From assembly GCA_022763485.1 (NCBI GenBank), contig JALEGX010000161.1, positions 1-64,000 of the forward strand: a stretch of DNA of 64,000 nt, written 5' to 3'. This stretch comes from Paracoccaceae bacterium. Its GTDB lineage: Bacteria; Pseudomonadota; Alphaproteobacteria; Rhodobacterales; Rhodobacteraceae. Below, one piece after another: positions 9,161 to 18,161 of this stretch (the first letter of the stretch is position 1; each line of letters begins with the position of its first letter). The notes beneath the pieces were generated by a model, which was not told where the DNA came from, made no database searches, and saw only the letters and a program-made list of their open reading frames with translations. The translations under genes were made by a program, and so were the position numbers.

Positions 9161-9168
9161 GGCATCCC

Positions 9169-10488
9169 ATGAACAGACGAGACTTTCTGCTTACGACAGG
9201 CGCGGCCGTCCTGGCCCCCTACTCCATGAGCGCATCCGCACAACAGGTTTTGACCGCACAGCCCGTCAAGGCCCAGATCCTGCCCGCAGGCGATCCCATG
9301 ACCCAGATGCTGGGATTCAATGGCAGCACACCCGGCCCGACCCTGCGCACCAAACAGGGCGAGCTCTTTGACATCCGTTTCGACAACCAGATCGATCAGG
9401 GGTCAGCCGTGCATTGGCATGGGTTGCGTATCGAAAACGCGATGGATGGCGTGCCCGGCATGACCCAGCCGATGGTCGAACCCGGCGGCGCCTTCACCTA
9501 TCGCTTTCGCGCCCCGGATGCCGGCACCTACTGGTATCATTCCCACAACCGCTCGTCAGAGCAGGTGGCGCGGGGGCTCTATGGCCCGCTGATCGTAGAA
9601 GAGACCACGCCCCCCGATGTCGATCACGATCTGATCGTGATGATCGACGACTGGCGGCTGAGCGAAGACGGAGTGCTTTTCGGGGACTTTGAGAATCTGC
9701 ACGATCAGGCCCATTCGGGGCGGCTGGGGAATTTCGCCAGGGCGCTGGTTGAACCCGAAACGCCGGTCAAGCGCGGGGACCGGGTGCGGTTGCGGCTGAT
9801 CAATGTCGCCACCGACCGGATTTTCCCGGTCGAGATCGCGGGCATCGACGGCAAGATCGTTGCGCTGGACGGCATGCCGCTGAACGCGCCGCAAGACGTC
9901 GCGGAACTGGTACTGGCCCCCGCGCAACGGGTGGACATCCTGGCGGATATCGCAGCGGAAGACCGCATTTCCTTTGTCTTCCCGACGCGCGGCGGTCCCT
10001 ACGAGCTGGGCGAGATCCCGGTTGCGGGCGAAAACACCACCCGTTCCCCCACACCGATCCCGGCCTTGCCCGCCAACAGGACCGCAACGCCGGACCTGAG
10101 CGACCCGGTGCGCCTGACGCTGACCATGGAAGGCGGGGCCATGAGCCAGCGGATGCGGCAAGGCCTGATGAGCGAAGGGATCTGGGCCTTCAACGGGCAA
10201 TCGGGCATGACCGATACCCCGCTGCATAGGTTTGAAAGGGGGCAGACGGCGGTGATCCGGATGGTCAACGACACCCGGTTCCCCCATGGGATCCACCTGC
10301 ACGGGCACCATTTCCATGAGCTGGATCCGGACGGCGCACTGGGCGCGCTTCGGGACACCAGCCTGATCAACCCCGGTCAATCGCAGGACATCGCCTGTGT
10401 CTTCGACAATCCGGGCAAATGGCTGATGCATTGCCACATGCTGGGGCATCAGGCCGCCGGGATGAAAACCTGGGTGGAGGTGACATGA
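9169..10488 (+). CDS. Tat-exported multicopper oxidase (CueO/laccase-like)
   Basis: I use ATG 9169 (RBS GAGG) since it gives a twin-arginine signal MNRRDFLLTTGAAVLA; the frame itself is open much further upstream. The 439-residue enzyme has all four copper-binding motifs: HWHGLR near residue 84, YWYHSHNRSSEQ near 123, HGIHLHGHHF near 375, and HCHMLGHQAAGM near 425, so the type 1 site has an axial Met and the trinuclear site is complete. The length suits a three-cupredoxin oxidase. No long Met-rich insert of the CueO type is evident. It lies between copD and a cytochrome c, with which it overlaps by 4 nt. Oxidation of Cu(I) or of an organic or metal substrate is likely; the substrate is not defined. 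Confidence 0.88.
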   Translation: MNRRDFLLTTGAAVLAPYSMSASAQQVLTAQPVKAQILPAGDPMTQMLGFNGSTPGPTLRTKQGELFDIRFDNQIDQGSAVHWHGLRIENAMDGVPGMTQPMVEPGGAFTYRFRAPDAGTYWYHSHNRSSEQVARGLYGPLIVEETTPPDVDHDLIVMIDDWRLSEDGVLFGDFENLHDQAHSGRLGNFARALVEPETPVKRGDRVRLRLINVATDRIFPVEIAGIDGKIVALDGMPLNAPQDVAELVLAPAQRVDILADIAAEDRISFVFPTRGGPYELGEIPVAGENTTRSPTPIPALPANRTATPDLSDPVRLTLTMEGGAMSQRMRQGLMSEGIWAFNGQSGMTDTPLHRFERGQTAVIRMVNDTRFPHGIHLHGHHFHELDPDGALGALRDTSLINPGQSQDIACVFDNPGKWLMHCHMLGHQAAGMKTWVEVT

Positions 10489-10916
10489 AGCGCCTCCTGC
10501 TCCTGATTGCTTGCGGCCTTGCAAGTTCCGCCATGGCCGATCACGAACTGGACGGACGCGACCTGGCAGATGGCCGGGCGCTTTACGGCGACTATTGCGC
10601 GGTCTGTCATGGTGACAACCTGCAAGGCCAGCCCGATTGGCGCACGCCGGATGAAAACGGCCTGCTGCCCGCGCCGCCGCATGACGAAACCGGGCACACC
10701 TGGCATCACGACAATCAGCTTCTGTTCGACTACACCCGTCTTGGCGGAGCGGCGGCGTTGGCGGAGCGCAGGGTCACCGGGTTTACCAGCGGTATGCCCG
10801 CCTTCAGCGACACGCTGAGCGACGCGGAAATCTGGAACATCCTGGCCTATATCCGCTCAACCTGGCCGGCGCGGGTGCAACAGATCCAGGCGGCACGCAA
10901 TCCCGCTCATGACTAG
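10485..10916 (+). CDS. Periplasmic c-type cytochrome
   Basis: A 143-residue protein starting in the ATGA overlap with the multicopper oxidase. Signal peptide residues 1-18 (ends ASSAMA). The haem motif CAVCH is at 38-42 and a likely axial Met is in SGMPAFSD. The fold end EIWNILAYIRSTWP is typical for class I cytochrome c. Translational coupling to the oxidase suggests that it is its redox partner. It is the last gene of the operon; a hairpin follows at 10962. Confidence 0.88.
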   Translation: MKRLLLLIACGLASSAMADHELDGRDLADGRALYGDYCAVCHGDNLQGQPDWRTPDENGLLPAPPHDETGHTWHHDNQLLFDYTRLGGAAALAERRVTGFTSGMPAFSDTLSDAEIWNILAYIRSTWPARVQQIQAARNPAHD

Positions 10917-10961
10917 CGCCCGCCCCTTTGGCCGCCTGCAACACAGGGCCAAACACCGTCA

Positions 10962-10986
10962 CATCCCACCCCAACCGGGTGGGGTG
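10962..10986 (+). terminator. Hairpin after the copper operon
   Basis: CATCCCACCC (10962-10971), loop CAACC, GGGTGGGGTG (10977-10986): a 10-bp stem with one G-T pair, 45 nt after the last copper gene. It is not followed by a T-run. It overlaps a GTG at 10986 in the coxC frame, which argues against that codon as the coxC start. Confidence 0.45.
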
Positions 10987-11045
10987 TGACCGCCTCTGAC
11001 GGACTCGTGTTTGCAAACGACAGGACGTTTGGGCATTTTGTCGGG

Positions 11046-12164
11046 ATGGACGCCTTACCCTTCACACATAACACCCTGTTGGTGATTATGGCCTGCCTTG
11101 TGGCGGTCGTTGCCGGATTCACCGGCCTTTCGCTGACGCGCAGCCTGTCCGAGCGGCCGGTGTTTGAGAAGAAAGTTTCCATTGCGCTGGCCTCGGTAGC
11201 GCTTGGCGGCGGGATCTGGGCCATGCACTTTATCGCGATGCTGGGTCTGCAGCTGCCGATCCTCTATCACTATGACGCTGCGATCACTCTGGTATCTGCC
11301 CTGACGGCCATTCTGATCGTGGGTGGGGCTTTGATTCTGCTGCATTTTACCGAGCGTACCCCGGTGGTGATCACCCTGGCTGGTGTGGTGTTCGGCGTTG
11401 GTATTCTGGTCATGCACTACATCGGTATGGCAGGGCTGGAACTTTGCCGTGCCGTCTACACCCCCTTTGGCCTGATCGTGTCTTCCATCGTGGCGATCGG
11501 CCTGTGCGTGCTGGCGATCTGGGTCGCCTATGGGCAACGCACCAACCGCAACATCCTGTTGGGGACATTGTGCTTTGCAGCGGCAGTCAGCGCCGTCCAC
11601 TTTCTGGCCATGTCGGGCACACGGTTTGTCGCGGTCCCAAATGTCACGGAATTCGGTCCCCGCATGAGCAACGAGGTGCTGGCGATCGGGGTCATCTTCT
11701 TCAGCTTCGTGATCTTCGGGGCCTGCCTGTGGGTCAGCGTCACCTATCTGGTCCGCGAAGATCCCGCCCCCGACGTTGTGGCGGTGGAACCTGCTCAGGA
11801 CAGAACGCCGCCCTTGCAGATCCCCTGCGAGCGCGATGGCGGCAAGGTCTTTGTCTCGCCCGCCGACGTGTTGTTCCTGCGGGCCGATGGTCACTACACC
11901 CAGGTCTATACCGGGGATGAGCGCCTGTTCTGCGTCTGGCCCGTGACTGAGGCAACCAAACGCCTGGTGCCCGCGGGCTTTCTGCAAACGCACCGCAGTT
12001 ACCTGGTCAACCCGAGCCATGTGGCCCGGTTCGAACGCAGCAAGGACAAGGGGCGCTGCATCTTTCTGGGGGATGGTGTTCCGCCCGCCCCCGTGAGTCG
12101 CTCCAAGCTCAAGTCGATCCAGGATGCGCTGGCTTCGCAGGTCGGTGCAATTCGTGCAGGCTGA
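11046..12164 (+). CDS. coxC: CoxC-like membrane regulator: MHYT sensor domain plus LytTR DNA-binding domain
   Basis: The frame is open from GTG 10986, but that codon lies inside a hairpin; ATG 11046 starts MDALPFTHNTLLVIMACLV, as usual for MHYT proteins. The 372-residue product has about seven hydrophobic helices in residues 10-245, with MHF/MHY motifs at helix ends (WAMHFIAMLG, VMHYIGMAG, AVHFLAMSG), proposed in this family to bind copper and sense CO, O2 or NO. The C-terminal 95 residues (PADVLFLRADGHYTQVYT, LVPAGFLQTHRSYLVN, SRSKLKSIQ) are a LytTR DNA-binding domain. The MHYT-LytTR combination matches CoxC/CoxH of the Oligotropha cox cluster. It lies directly upstream of coxM, so control of the CO dehydrogenase operon is likely. 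Confidence 0.85.
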   Translation: MDALPFTHNTLLVIMACLVAVVAGFTGLSLTRSLSERPVFEKKVSIALASVALGGGIWAMHFIAMLGLQLPILYHYDAAITLVSALTAILIVGGALILLHFTERTPVVITLAGVVFGVGILVMHYIGMAGLELCRAVYTPFGLIVSSIVAIGLCVLAIWVAYGQRTNRNILLGTLCFAAAVSAVHFLAMSGTRFVAVPNVTEFGPRMSNEVLAIGVIFFSFVIFGACLWVSVTYLVREDPAPDVVAVEPAQDRTPPLQIPCERDGGKVFVSPADVLFLRADGHYTQVYTGDERLFCVWPVTEATKRLVPAGFLQTHRSYLVNPSHVARFERSKDKGRCIFLGDGVPPAPVSRSKLKSIQDALASQVGAIRAG

Positions 12165-12179
12165 GGCGCATTTCGTGCA
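12147..12179 (+). promoter_or_regulatory. Candidate LytTR operator: two direct repeats spaced 21 bp
   Basis: GCAATTCGTGCA (12147-12158) and GCATTTCGTGCA (12168-12179) match at 11 of 12 bases and start 21 bp apart, which is two helical turns. The first copy overlaps the end of coxC; the second lies about 100 bp upstream of coxM. Direct repeats with this spacing are the normal target of LytTR regulators, and TTCGT is also the core of AlgR sites. An AT-rich stretch (12179-12206) suitable for a promoter follows. Binding by CoxC is an inference. Confidence 0.55.
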
Positions 12180-12276
12180 AAATACCTGTTTTTCATTGAT
12201 TTATTGAAGCCTCCACCTCCGGGCGTGTGCCCTTCTCTCTCCCAGCCAGAACATTTGCTTGAAGGGAGGAGAGCCG

Positions 12277-13131
12277 ATGATTCCAGCGGCGTTCGAGTAT
12301 CACAGGCCCAAGGATATGGCAGGCGTGCTGTCGATCCTGGCAGAGCACGGCGATGACGCGCGTGTGGTGGCGGGAGGCCACAGCCTGATCCCCATGATGA
12401 AACTGCGAATGGCTGACGTGCCGCACCTGATTGACCTTCAGGACGTCGGTGGCCTGTCGGGTATCGAGATCAGCACAGACAGCATTCGGCTGGGCGCAAT
12501 GGTGACCCAGCACGATCTGATCAACCACGCGGGCCTTGAAGAAGCTGCACCCATCCTGCGCGAAGCGGCGTTGCAGATCGCCGACCCACAGGTGCGCTAC
12601 ATGGGCACCATCGGCGGCAATGTCGCCAATGGCGATCCGGGCAACGACATGCCGGGACTGATGCAATGTCTGGATGCCACCTTCACCGTGGTCGGGCCGG
12701 ACGGCGAACGCCAGGTGCCCGCACGGGAGTTCTATGAGGCCGCCTATGTCACGGCCCGCGAAGACGACGAGGTGCTGACCTCTGTCCATTTTGCGCTGCC
12801 CAAGGGCGGCTACGCCTATGAGAAGCAGAAACGCAAGATTGGTGACTACGCCACTGCCGCCGCAGCCGTGCAGATCATCAAGGAGAACGGCACCTGCACC
12901 GCCGCCTCGATCGCGATGACCAACCTCAGCGACACACCGATCTTTTCCGAGGCCGCCGGGGCCGCGCTGATCGGCTCTGCCGTGGATGCAGCGGCGCTGG
13001 ATGCCGCGGTTGCGGCCATGACCGGTGACATCGACCCGACCGAAGACAACCGGGGTCCCGTCGCTTTCAAGAAACACGTGTCTGGCGTGATCCTGCGTCG
13101 CGCCATTGAGCGCGCCTGGTCGCGTGCCTGA
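12277..13131 (+). CDS. coxM: Aerobic CO dehydrogenase medium subunit, FAD-binding
   Basis: ATG 12277 is set by the RBS GGGAGGA at 12264. The 284-residue subunit has AGGHS at residues 32-36 and TIGGN at 111-115, the same positions as the two FAD-binding motifs reported for Oligotropha CoxM. PxMKxR (IPMMKLRMA) is also intact. It transfers electrons from the CoxS Fe-S clusters via FAD to the quinone pool. The order M-S-L is the known cox order, and coxS begins 10 nt later. It is the first structural gene of the operon. Confidence 0.95.
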   Translation: MIPAAFEYHRPKDMAGVLSILAEHGDDARVVAGGHSLIPMMKLRMADVPHLIDLQDVGGLSGIEISTDSIRLGAMVTQHDLINHAGLEEAAPILREAALQIADPQVRYMGTIGGNVANGDPGNDMPGLMQCLDATFTVVGPDGERQVPAREFYEAAYVTAREDDEVLTSVHFALPKGGYAYEKQKRKIGDYATAAAAVQIIKENGTCTAASIAMTNLSDTPIFSEAAGAALIGSAVDAAALDAAVAAMTGDIDPTEDNRGPVAFKKHVSGVILRRAIERAWSRA

Positions 13132-13141
13132 GGAATCCAAG

Positions 13142-13636
13142 ATGACGAAGAAGCAACATTACACGATCACGGTGAACGGCAAGCAGGAAGAGTTCCTGGC
13201 CGAACCACGCGAGCTGCTGATCTATACGCTCCGGGAGCGGCTGAATATCACCGGTCCCCATATTGGCTGTGAAACCTCGCACTGCGGGGCCTGCACGGTC
13301 ACCATTGACGGCAAATCGGTGAAATCCTGCACCATGTTCGTGGCCCAGGCCGACGGCAAGGAGATCACCACCATCGAAGGCATCGGCGGTCCGGACGCCC
13401 TGCATCCGCTGCAGGCGGCGTTCAAGGAACACCACGGGCTGCAGTGCGGCTATTGCACGCCAGGGATGATCACCCGCGCGACCAAGCTGCTGGAAGAGAA
13501 CCCCAACCCGACAGAGGAAGAGATCCGCTTTGGCATGGCCGGCAATATCTGCCGCTGCACCGGGTACCAGAACATCGTGAAATCCATTCAGGCCGCCGCG
13601 GCCGAGATGAATGCAGCCAAGGAGGCGGCAGAATGA
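13142..13636 (+). CDS. coxS: Aerobic CO dehydrogenase small subunit, two [2Fe-2S] clusters
   Basis: A 164-residue iron-sulphur subunit. Distal cluster cysteines are at 43, 48, 51 and 63 (CETSHCGAC...C); proximal cluster cysteines are at 102, 105, 137 and 139 (CGYC, CRC). This is the standard plant-type ferredoxin plus four-helix arrangement of molybdenum hydroxylases. Start ATG 13142 has AGGA 7 nt upstream. The stop overlaps the coxL start (ATGA). Confidence 0.95.
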   Translation: MTKKQHYTITVNGKQEEFLAEPRELLIYTLRERLNITGPHIGCETSHCGACTVTIDGKSVKSCTMFVAQADGKEITTIEGIGGPDALHPLQAAFKEHHGLQCGYCTPGMITRATKLLEENPNPTEEEIRFGMAGNICRCTGYQNIVKSIQAAAAEMNAAKEAAE

Positions 13637-16062
13637 AAGACGAAGTAACCAGCCGCGACGAACGTATCGAAAACCTCAAGGGCATGGGCTGCTCGCGCAA
13701 GCGGGTGGAGGACGCGCGCTTTACCCAGGGCAAAGGCAACTATGTCGATGACATCAAGCTGGACGGCATGCTGTTCGGTGACTTTGTCCGCTCCCCCTAC
13801 GCCCACGCAAGGATCAAGAACATCGACACCGCAGCGGCGCTGGCGGTGCCCGGCGTTCTGGCCGTGTTGACGGCGGCCGATCTGGAACCGCTGGGGCTGC
13901 ACTGGATGCCGACCCTTGCAGGGGACAAGCAGATGGTTCTGGCCGATGGCAAGGTGCTGTTTCAGGGTCAGGAGGTCGCCTTTGTCGTCGCGGAGGATCG
14001 CTATGCCGCGGCCGACGGGATCGAGGCGGTCGAGGTCGACTACGAAGAGCTTCCGGTGGTCGTCGACCCGTTCGAGGCAATGCAATCCGACGTGGTCCTG
14101 CGCGAGGATCTGGTGGCCGAGGATGGCTCGCTGCCCGATGGGGCGCATGGCCCGCGCAAGCATCACAACCACATCTTCACCTGGGAAGCCGGCGACAAGG
14201 ATCCGACCTTTGAGGTGATAGACAGCGCCGAAGTCGTGGCCGAAGAAACCATGTATTATCATCGCACCCACCCCTGCCCGCTGGAGACCTGCGGCTGTGT
14301 GGCGTCGATGGACAAGGTGAACGGCAAGCTGACGCTTTGGGGCACGTTCCAGGCCCCGCATGCCATCCGCACCGTTGTCAGCCTGATTTCCGGCATCGAA
14401 GAGCACAACATCCGGGTGATTTCGCCCGACATCGGCGGTGGATTCGGCAACAAGGTGGGCGCCTATCCGGGCTATGTCTGCTCGGTCGTGGCCTCGATCG
14501 TGACCGGCAAACCCGTCAAGTGGATCGAAGACCGGATGGACAACCTGATGACCACCGCCTTTGCCCGCGACTATTGGATGAAGGGCCGGATTTCTGCCAC
14601 GAAAGAGGGCAAGATCACCGGACTGCACTGCCATGTCACCGCGGACCACGGCGGCTTTGACGCCTGTGCCGACCCAACCAAATTCCCGGCCGGGTTCATG
14701 AACATCTGCACCGGTTCCTACGACATCCCCACCGCGTTCCTTGAGGTCGACGGCGTTTACACCAACAAGGCGCCCGGCGGTGTCAGCTATCGCTGTTCCT
14801 TCCGCGTGACCGAAGCCGTCTATTTCATCGAACGGATGATCGAAGTGCTCGCGATTGAGCTGAACATGGACGCGGCTGAGCTGCGCAGGATCAACTTCAT
14901 CCGCAAAGAGCAATTCCCCTACACCGCAGCTCTTGGCTGGGAATATGACAGCGGGGATTATCACACGGCCTGGGACAAGGCGCTCAAGACAGTCGACTAT
15001 GAGGGCCTGCGCAAGGAACAGGCCGAACGGGTGGAGGCCTTCAAGCGGGGTGAGACCCGCAGCCTGATGGGCATCGGCCTCAGCTTCTTTACCGAGATCG
15101 TTGGCGCGGGACCGGTCAAGAACTGTGACATCCTGGGGCTGGGCATGTTCGATAGCTGCGAAATCCGCATCCACCCCACGGGCAGCGCGATTGCACGGCT
15201 TGGCACGATTTCCCAAGGCCAGGGCCACGCGACAACCTTTGCGCAGATCCTGGCCTCGGAAATCGGGCTGCCGGCTGACAGCATCACGATTGAAGAGGGT
15301 GACACCGATACCGCACCCTACGGTCTGGGCACCTATGGGTCACGCTCCACCCCGGTTGCGGGGGCGGCCACGGCCATGGCGGGCCGCAAGATCCGCGCCA
15401 AGGCGCAGATGATCGCCGCCTATCTGCTGGAAGTGCATGATGATGACGTGGAATTCGACGTGGATCGCTTTGTCGTCAAAGGCGCGCCCGAACGGTTCAA
15501 GACCATGAAGGACATCGCCTTTGCAGCCTACAATCAGGCGATTCCGGGGATCGAACCGGGGCTGGAGGCGGTCAGCTACTATGACCCGCCGAACATGACC
15601 TACCCGTTCGGGGCCTATGTCTGTGTCATGGATATCGACGTCGACACCGGGGTGACAGATATCCGCCGCTTCTATGCGCTGGACGACTGCGGCACGCGGA
15701 TCAACCCGATGATCATCGAAGGTCAGGTCCATGGCGGTTTGACCGAGGCGCTGGCCGTCGCGCTGGGTCAGGAGATTGCCTATGACGAGATGGGCAACGT
15801 GAAAACAGGCACTCTGATGGACTTCTTCCTGCCCACGGCGTGGGAGGTCCCCAATTACGAAACCGACTACACGGTAACCCCCTCTCCGCACCATCCGATT
15901 GGGGCCAAAGGGGTCGGCGAAAGCCCCCATGTCGGTGGCGTGCCCTGTTTTTCGAATGCAGTGCAGGACGCGTTCCGGGCCTTTGGCCTGCGGCACACCA
16001 ACATGCCGCATGATCACTGGCGGATCTGGAAGACCGCGAATGAACTGGGCCTGCACGGCTGA
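13633..16062 (+). CDS. coxL: Aerobic CO dehydrogenase large subunit, form I (Mo-Cu active site)
   Basis: Starts in an ATGA overlap with coxS and is 809 residues long, the length of Oligotropha CoxL. The form I signature is SYRCSFR at 385-391, placing Cys at residue 388, the residue that binds copper in the [CuSMoO2] site. GVGES places Glu at 763, matching the active-site Glu763. So this is a true CO-oxidising subunit rather than a form II (AYRGAGR) homologue. The first residue of the signature is Ser instead of the usual Ala. It binds the molybdopterin cytosine dinucleotide cofactor and catalyses CO + H2O to CO2 + 2 e- + 2 H+ at the inner face of the membrane. The maturation genes D, E, F and G follow. 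Confidence 0.95.
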   Translation: MKDEVTSRDERIENLKGMGCSRKRVEDARFTQGKGNYVDDIKLDGMLFGDFVRSPYAHARIKNIDTAAALAVPGVLAVLTAADLEPLGLHWMPTLAGDKQMVLADGKVLFQGQEVAFVVAEDRYAAADGIEAVEVDYEELPVVVDPFEAMQSDVVLREDLVAEDGSLPDGAHGPRKHHNHIFTWEAGDKDPTFEVIDSAEVVAEETMYYHRTHPCPLETCGCVASMDKVNGKLTLWGTFQAPHAIRTVVSLISGIEEHNIRVISPDIGGGFGNKVGAYPGYVCSVVASIVTGKPVKWIEDRMDNLMTTAFARDYWMKGRISATKEGKITGLHCHVTADHGGFDACADPTKFPAGFMNICTGSYDIPTAFLEVDGVYTNKAPGGVSYRCSFRVTEAVYFIERMIEVLAIELNMDAAELRRINFIRKEQFPYTAALGWEYDSGDYHTAWDKALKTVDYEGLRKEQAERVEAFKRGETRSLMGIGLSFFTEIVGAGPVKNCDILGLGMFDSCEIRIHPTGSAIARLGTISQGQGHATTFAQILASEIGLPADSITIEEGDTDTAPYGLGTYGSRSTPVAGAATAMAGRKIRAKAQMIAAYLLEVHDDDVEFDVDRFVVKGAPERFKTMKDIAFAAYNQAIPGIEPGLEAVSYYDPPNMTYPFGAYVCVMDIDVDTGVTDIRRFYALDDCGTRINPMIIEGQVHGGLTEALAVALGQEIAYDEMGNVKTGTLMDFFLPTAWEVPNYETDYTVTPSPHHPIGAKGVGESPHVGGVPCFSNAVQDAFRAFGLRHTNMPHDHWRIWKTANELGLHG

Positions 16063-16064
16063 GG

Positions 16065-16098
16065 CAATGGCGGGCGGGGCATCGTCCCCGCCCGATTG
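16065..16098 (+). other. Intercistronic stem-loop between coxL and coxD
   Basis: CAAT-GG-CGGGCGGGG (16065-16079), loop CATCGT, CCCCGCCCG-ATTG (16086-16098): a 9-bp perfect GC stem extended by 4 bp over a GG bulge. It starts 3 nt after the coxL stop and ends 9 nt before the coxD start. There is no T-run, so it may stabilise or trim the coxMSL transcript and lower the expression of the maturation genes. Confidence 0.5.
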
Positions 16099-16107
16099 GA
16101 GACCCCT

Positions 16108-16983
16108 ATGACTTGGACCGATCTTCAGACCGCCCTTGGGCGACAGGGCTATGTTGCCTCGGATGATCTGGCTGTTGCCCTGCATCTTGCCTTGCAGCTG
16201 GAGCGACCGCTTCTGCTGGAAGGGGCGGCGGGCGTCGGAAAAACCGAAGTTGCCCGGACCCTCAGTCAGGCCAAGGACACGCAACTGATCCGCCTGCAAT
16301 GCTACGAAGGTCTGGATGCGGCGCAGGCGATCTATGAATGGAACTACCAGCGCCAGCTTCTGTCGATCCGGGCCTCTGCCGAAGACGGGGAAACCGGCAA
16401 GGCCGTGGAGCAGCGCATCTTTTCGCGGGAGTTCCTGTTGGAGCGTCCGCTGCTGGCTGCAATCACCCGCGACAAACCACCGGTGCTGCTGATCGATGAG
16501 ATCGACCGCGCCGACGAAGAATTCGAAGCCTATCTGCTTGAGGTCCTGTCGGACTACCAGATTTCCGTGCCCGAGCTGGGCACCATCACCGCGACCAGCA
16601 AGCCGATGGTCATCCTGACCTCGAACGGCACGCGCGACCTGTCTGATGCGCTGCGTCGCCGGTGCCTGTATACTCATGTGGCCTATCCGGATCGGCAGAC
16701 GGAACTGTCCATCCTGAAGTCGCGTTGCCCGCAGGTCGAAGACCATCTGGCCCACCAGGTGATCGGTTTTGTTCAGACGCTGCGCAAGGAAGACCTGGAA
16801 AAGACCCCCGGCATTGCCGAGATGCTGGATTTTGCGGCCGCGCTCATGGGGCTGGGAATTGCGGATCTGACAGACAACCCGGCCGTGTTGCAGGCCACGC
16901 TGACAACCTTGCTGAAAACCCAATCTGATCAGGCACAGATCACGCCAGAGGTTGCCGCGCGGATCGCGGGGAAAGCGGCATGA
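16108..16983 (+). CDS. coxD: CoxD, MoxR-type AAA+ ATPase for CO dehydrogenase maturation
   Basis: ATG 16108 has GGAGA 5 nt upstream; the TTG at 16096 is less likely. The 291-residue ATPase has Walker A GAAGVGKTE near residue 41, Walker B VLLIDEIDRADEEFEAYLLEVL, sensor 1 VILTSNGTRDLSDALRRRC and the Arg finger region typical of MoxR proteins. CoxD is needed for inserting sulphur and copper into the Mo site of apo-CODH in Oligotropha. The stop overlaps coxE (ATGA), whose product has the VWA partner domain. Confidence 0.92.
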   Translation: MTWTDLQTALGRQGYVASDDLAVALHLALQLERPLLLEGAAGVGKTEVARTLSQAKDTQLIRLQCYEGLDAAQAIYEWNYQRQLLSIRASAEDGETGKAVEQRIFSREFLLERPLLAAITRDKPPVLLIDEIDRADEEFEAYLLEVLSDYQISVPELGTITATSKPMVILTSNGTRDLSDALRRRCLYTHVAYPDRQTELSILKSRCPQVEDHLAHQVIGFVQTLRKEDLEKTPGIAEMLDFAAALMGLGIADLTDNPAVLQATLTTLLKTQSDQAQITPEVAARIAGKAA

Positions 16984-18161
16984 CACGGGTGACGCGCTTT
17001 GCGGCCCGAGATCCGGGGCCGGCGGCCCGCATGACCGGGTTCATCACCCATCTGCGCCAGAATGGTCTGCGCCTTGGCGTCAGCGAAGCCGAAACCGCCC
17101 TGACGGCCCTGACCCTGGTGGATGCGCCTGACATCGAACACTGCCGTATGGCCATGCGGGCGGTCTGTACTGGCTGCGCAGAAGAAGCCGACCGTTTTGA
17201 TGAGCTGTTCAACAGTTATTGGCTGGACGCCGGTCGGGTGAAACAGCGCCTCATTCCCAAAAGTGATGCCTCCCCCAGCAACGATGTGCAGTCCTCACGC
17301 GACCGGTCGGGGGAAACCGCGCACTCCGGCGGCACGGCCACCACGCCTGACACGCAGGAAGGCGCGGCAGACAACGACGGGACGGGCAAGCTGATCGCCA
17401 CGCGACAGAGCAACCTGAAACGTAAGGACCTGCGCGAGCTGATCCGCCCCGAAGACATCGCCGAGGCCGAAGCTGTGGCGCGCCGCATTGGGGAAGCGCT
17501 GCGGGACCGCCGGTCACGCCGACGGATCGCGGCCCGCAAAGGCGACCGGCTGCACTTTCGCAAGATCATCCGGCGGAGCCTGGCAACCGGCGGTGAGCCT
17601 CTGCACCTGTTGCGCAAACAGCGCCCGGACCGCAGCCGCAAAGTGGTGGCGCTTTGTGATGTGTCCGGCTCCATGAGTGTCTATTCACAGGTCTTCCTGG
17701 CATTCCTGGCCGGATTGATGCGCGCCGACAAGGACGCCGATGCCTATCTTTTTCACACCCGCCTGGTGCGCATCACCGAAGCCCTGCGCGACAAGGACGC
17801 CATGCAGGCCATCGGTCGCTTGTCGCTGATGGCAAACGGGTTTGGTGGCGGCACCAAGATCGGCCCGTCGCTACAACGCTTTGCGGATACCTATGCGCGG
17901 CGGTTTGTCGATGGGCGCAGCGTCGTGCTGATCCTGTCGGATGGCTATGACACCGAACCGCCCCAAGGGCTGGCCAATGCCCTGTCCAAGCTGAAGAAAC
18001 GCGGATGCCGCATCATCTGGCTGAACCCGCTGAAGGGCTGGCAGGACTATGCCCCGATCGCCGGGGCCATGGCGGCGGCGCTGCCGGAAATCGACCTTTT
18101 CAAACCCGCCAACACCCTGGCGGACCTGGAAAACCTCAGACCAGAGCTGGTGACATTATGA
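16980..18161 (+). CDS. coxE: CoxE, VWA-domain partner of CoxD
   Basis: A 393-residue protein. The N-terminal half is helical with a charged, low-complexity linker (residues 95-140). The C-terminal half is a von Willebrand A domain with the MIDAS motif DVSGSMSVYS near residue 226 and a downstream Thr/Asp set (GGGTKIG, LSDGYDTEP). MoxR ATPases and VWA proteins act together in metal insertion or complex assembly; CoxE with CoxD has been linked to copper insertion into CODH. The gene overlaps both coxD and coxF by 4 nt. Confidence 0.92.
   Translation: MTRVTRFAARDPGPAARMTGFITHLRQNGLRLGVSEAETALTALTLVDAPDIEHCRMAMRAVCTGCAEEADRFDELFNSYWLDAGRVKQRLIPKSDASPSNDVQSSRDRSGETAHSGGTATTPDTQEGAADNDGTGKLIATRQSNLKRKDLRELIRPEDIAEAEAVARRIGEALRDRRSRRRIAARKGDRLHFRKIIRRSLATGGEPLHLLRKQRPDRSRKVVALCDVSGSMSVYSQVFLAFLAGLMRADKDADAYLFHTRLVRITEALRDKDAMQAIGRLSLMANGFGGGTKIGPSLQRFADTYARRFVDGRSVVLILSDGYDTEPPQGLANALSKLKKRGCRIIWLNPLKGWQDYAPIAGAMAAALPEIDLFKPANTLADLENLRPELVTL

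Noticed and set aside
8551..9168. N-terminal extension of the multicopper oxidase over copD
   Set aside because: Only an open frame within copD; the Tat signal at 9169 with its ribosome site gives the normal length.
13588..15228. Long minus-strand ORF opposite coxL
   Set aside because: Covers coxL, whose residues Cys388 and Glu763 fall on reference positions; the antisense product has no recognisable domain.
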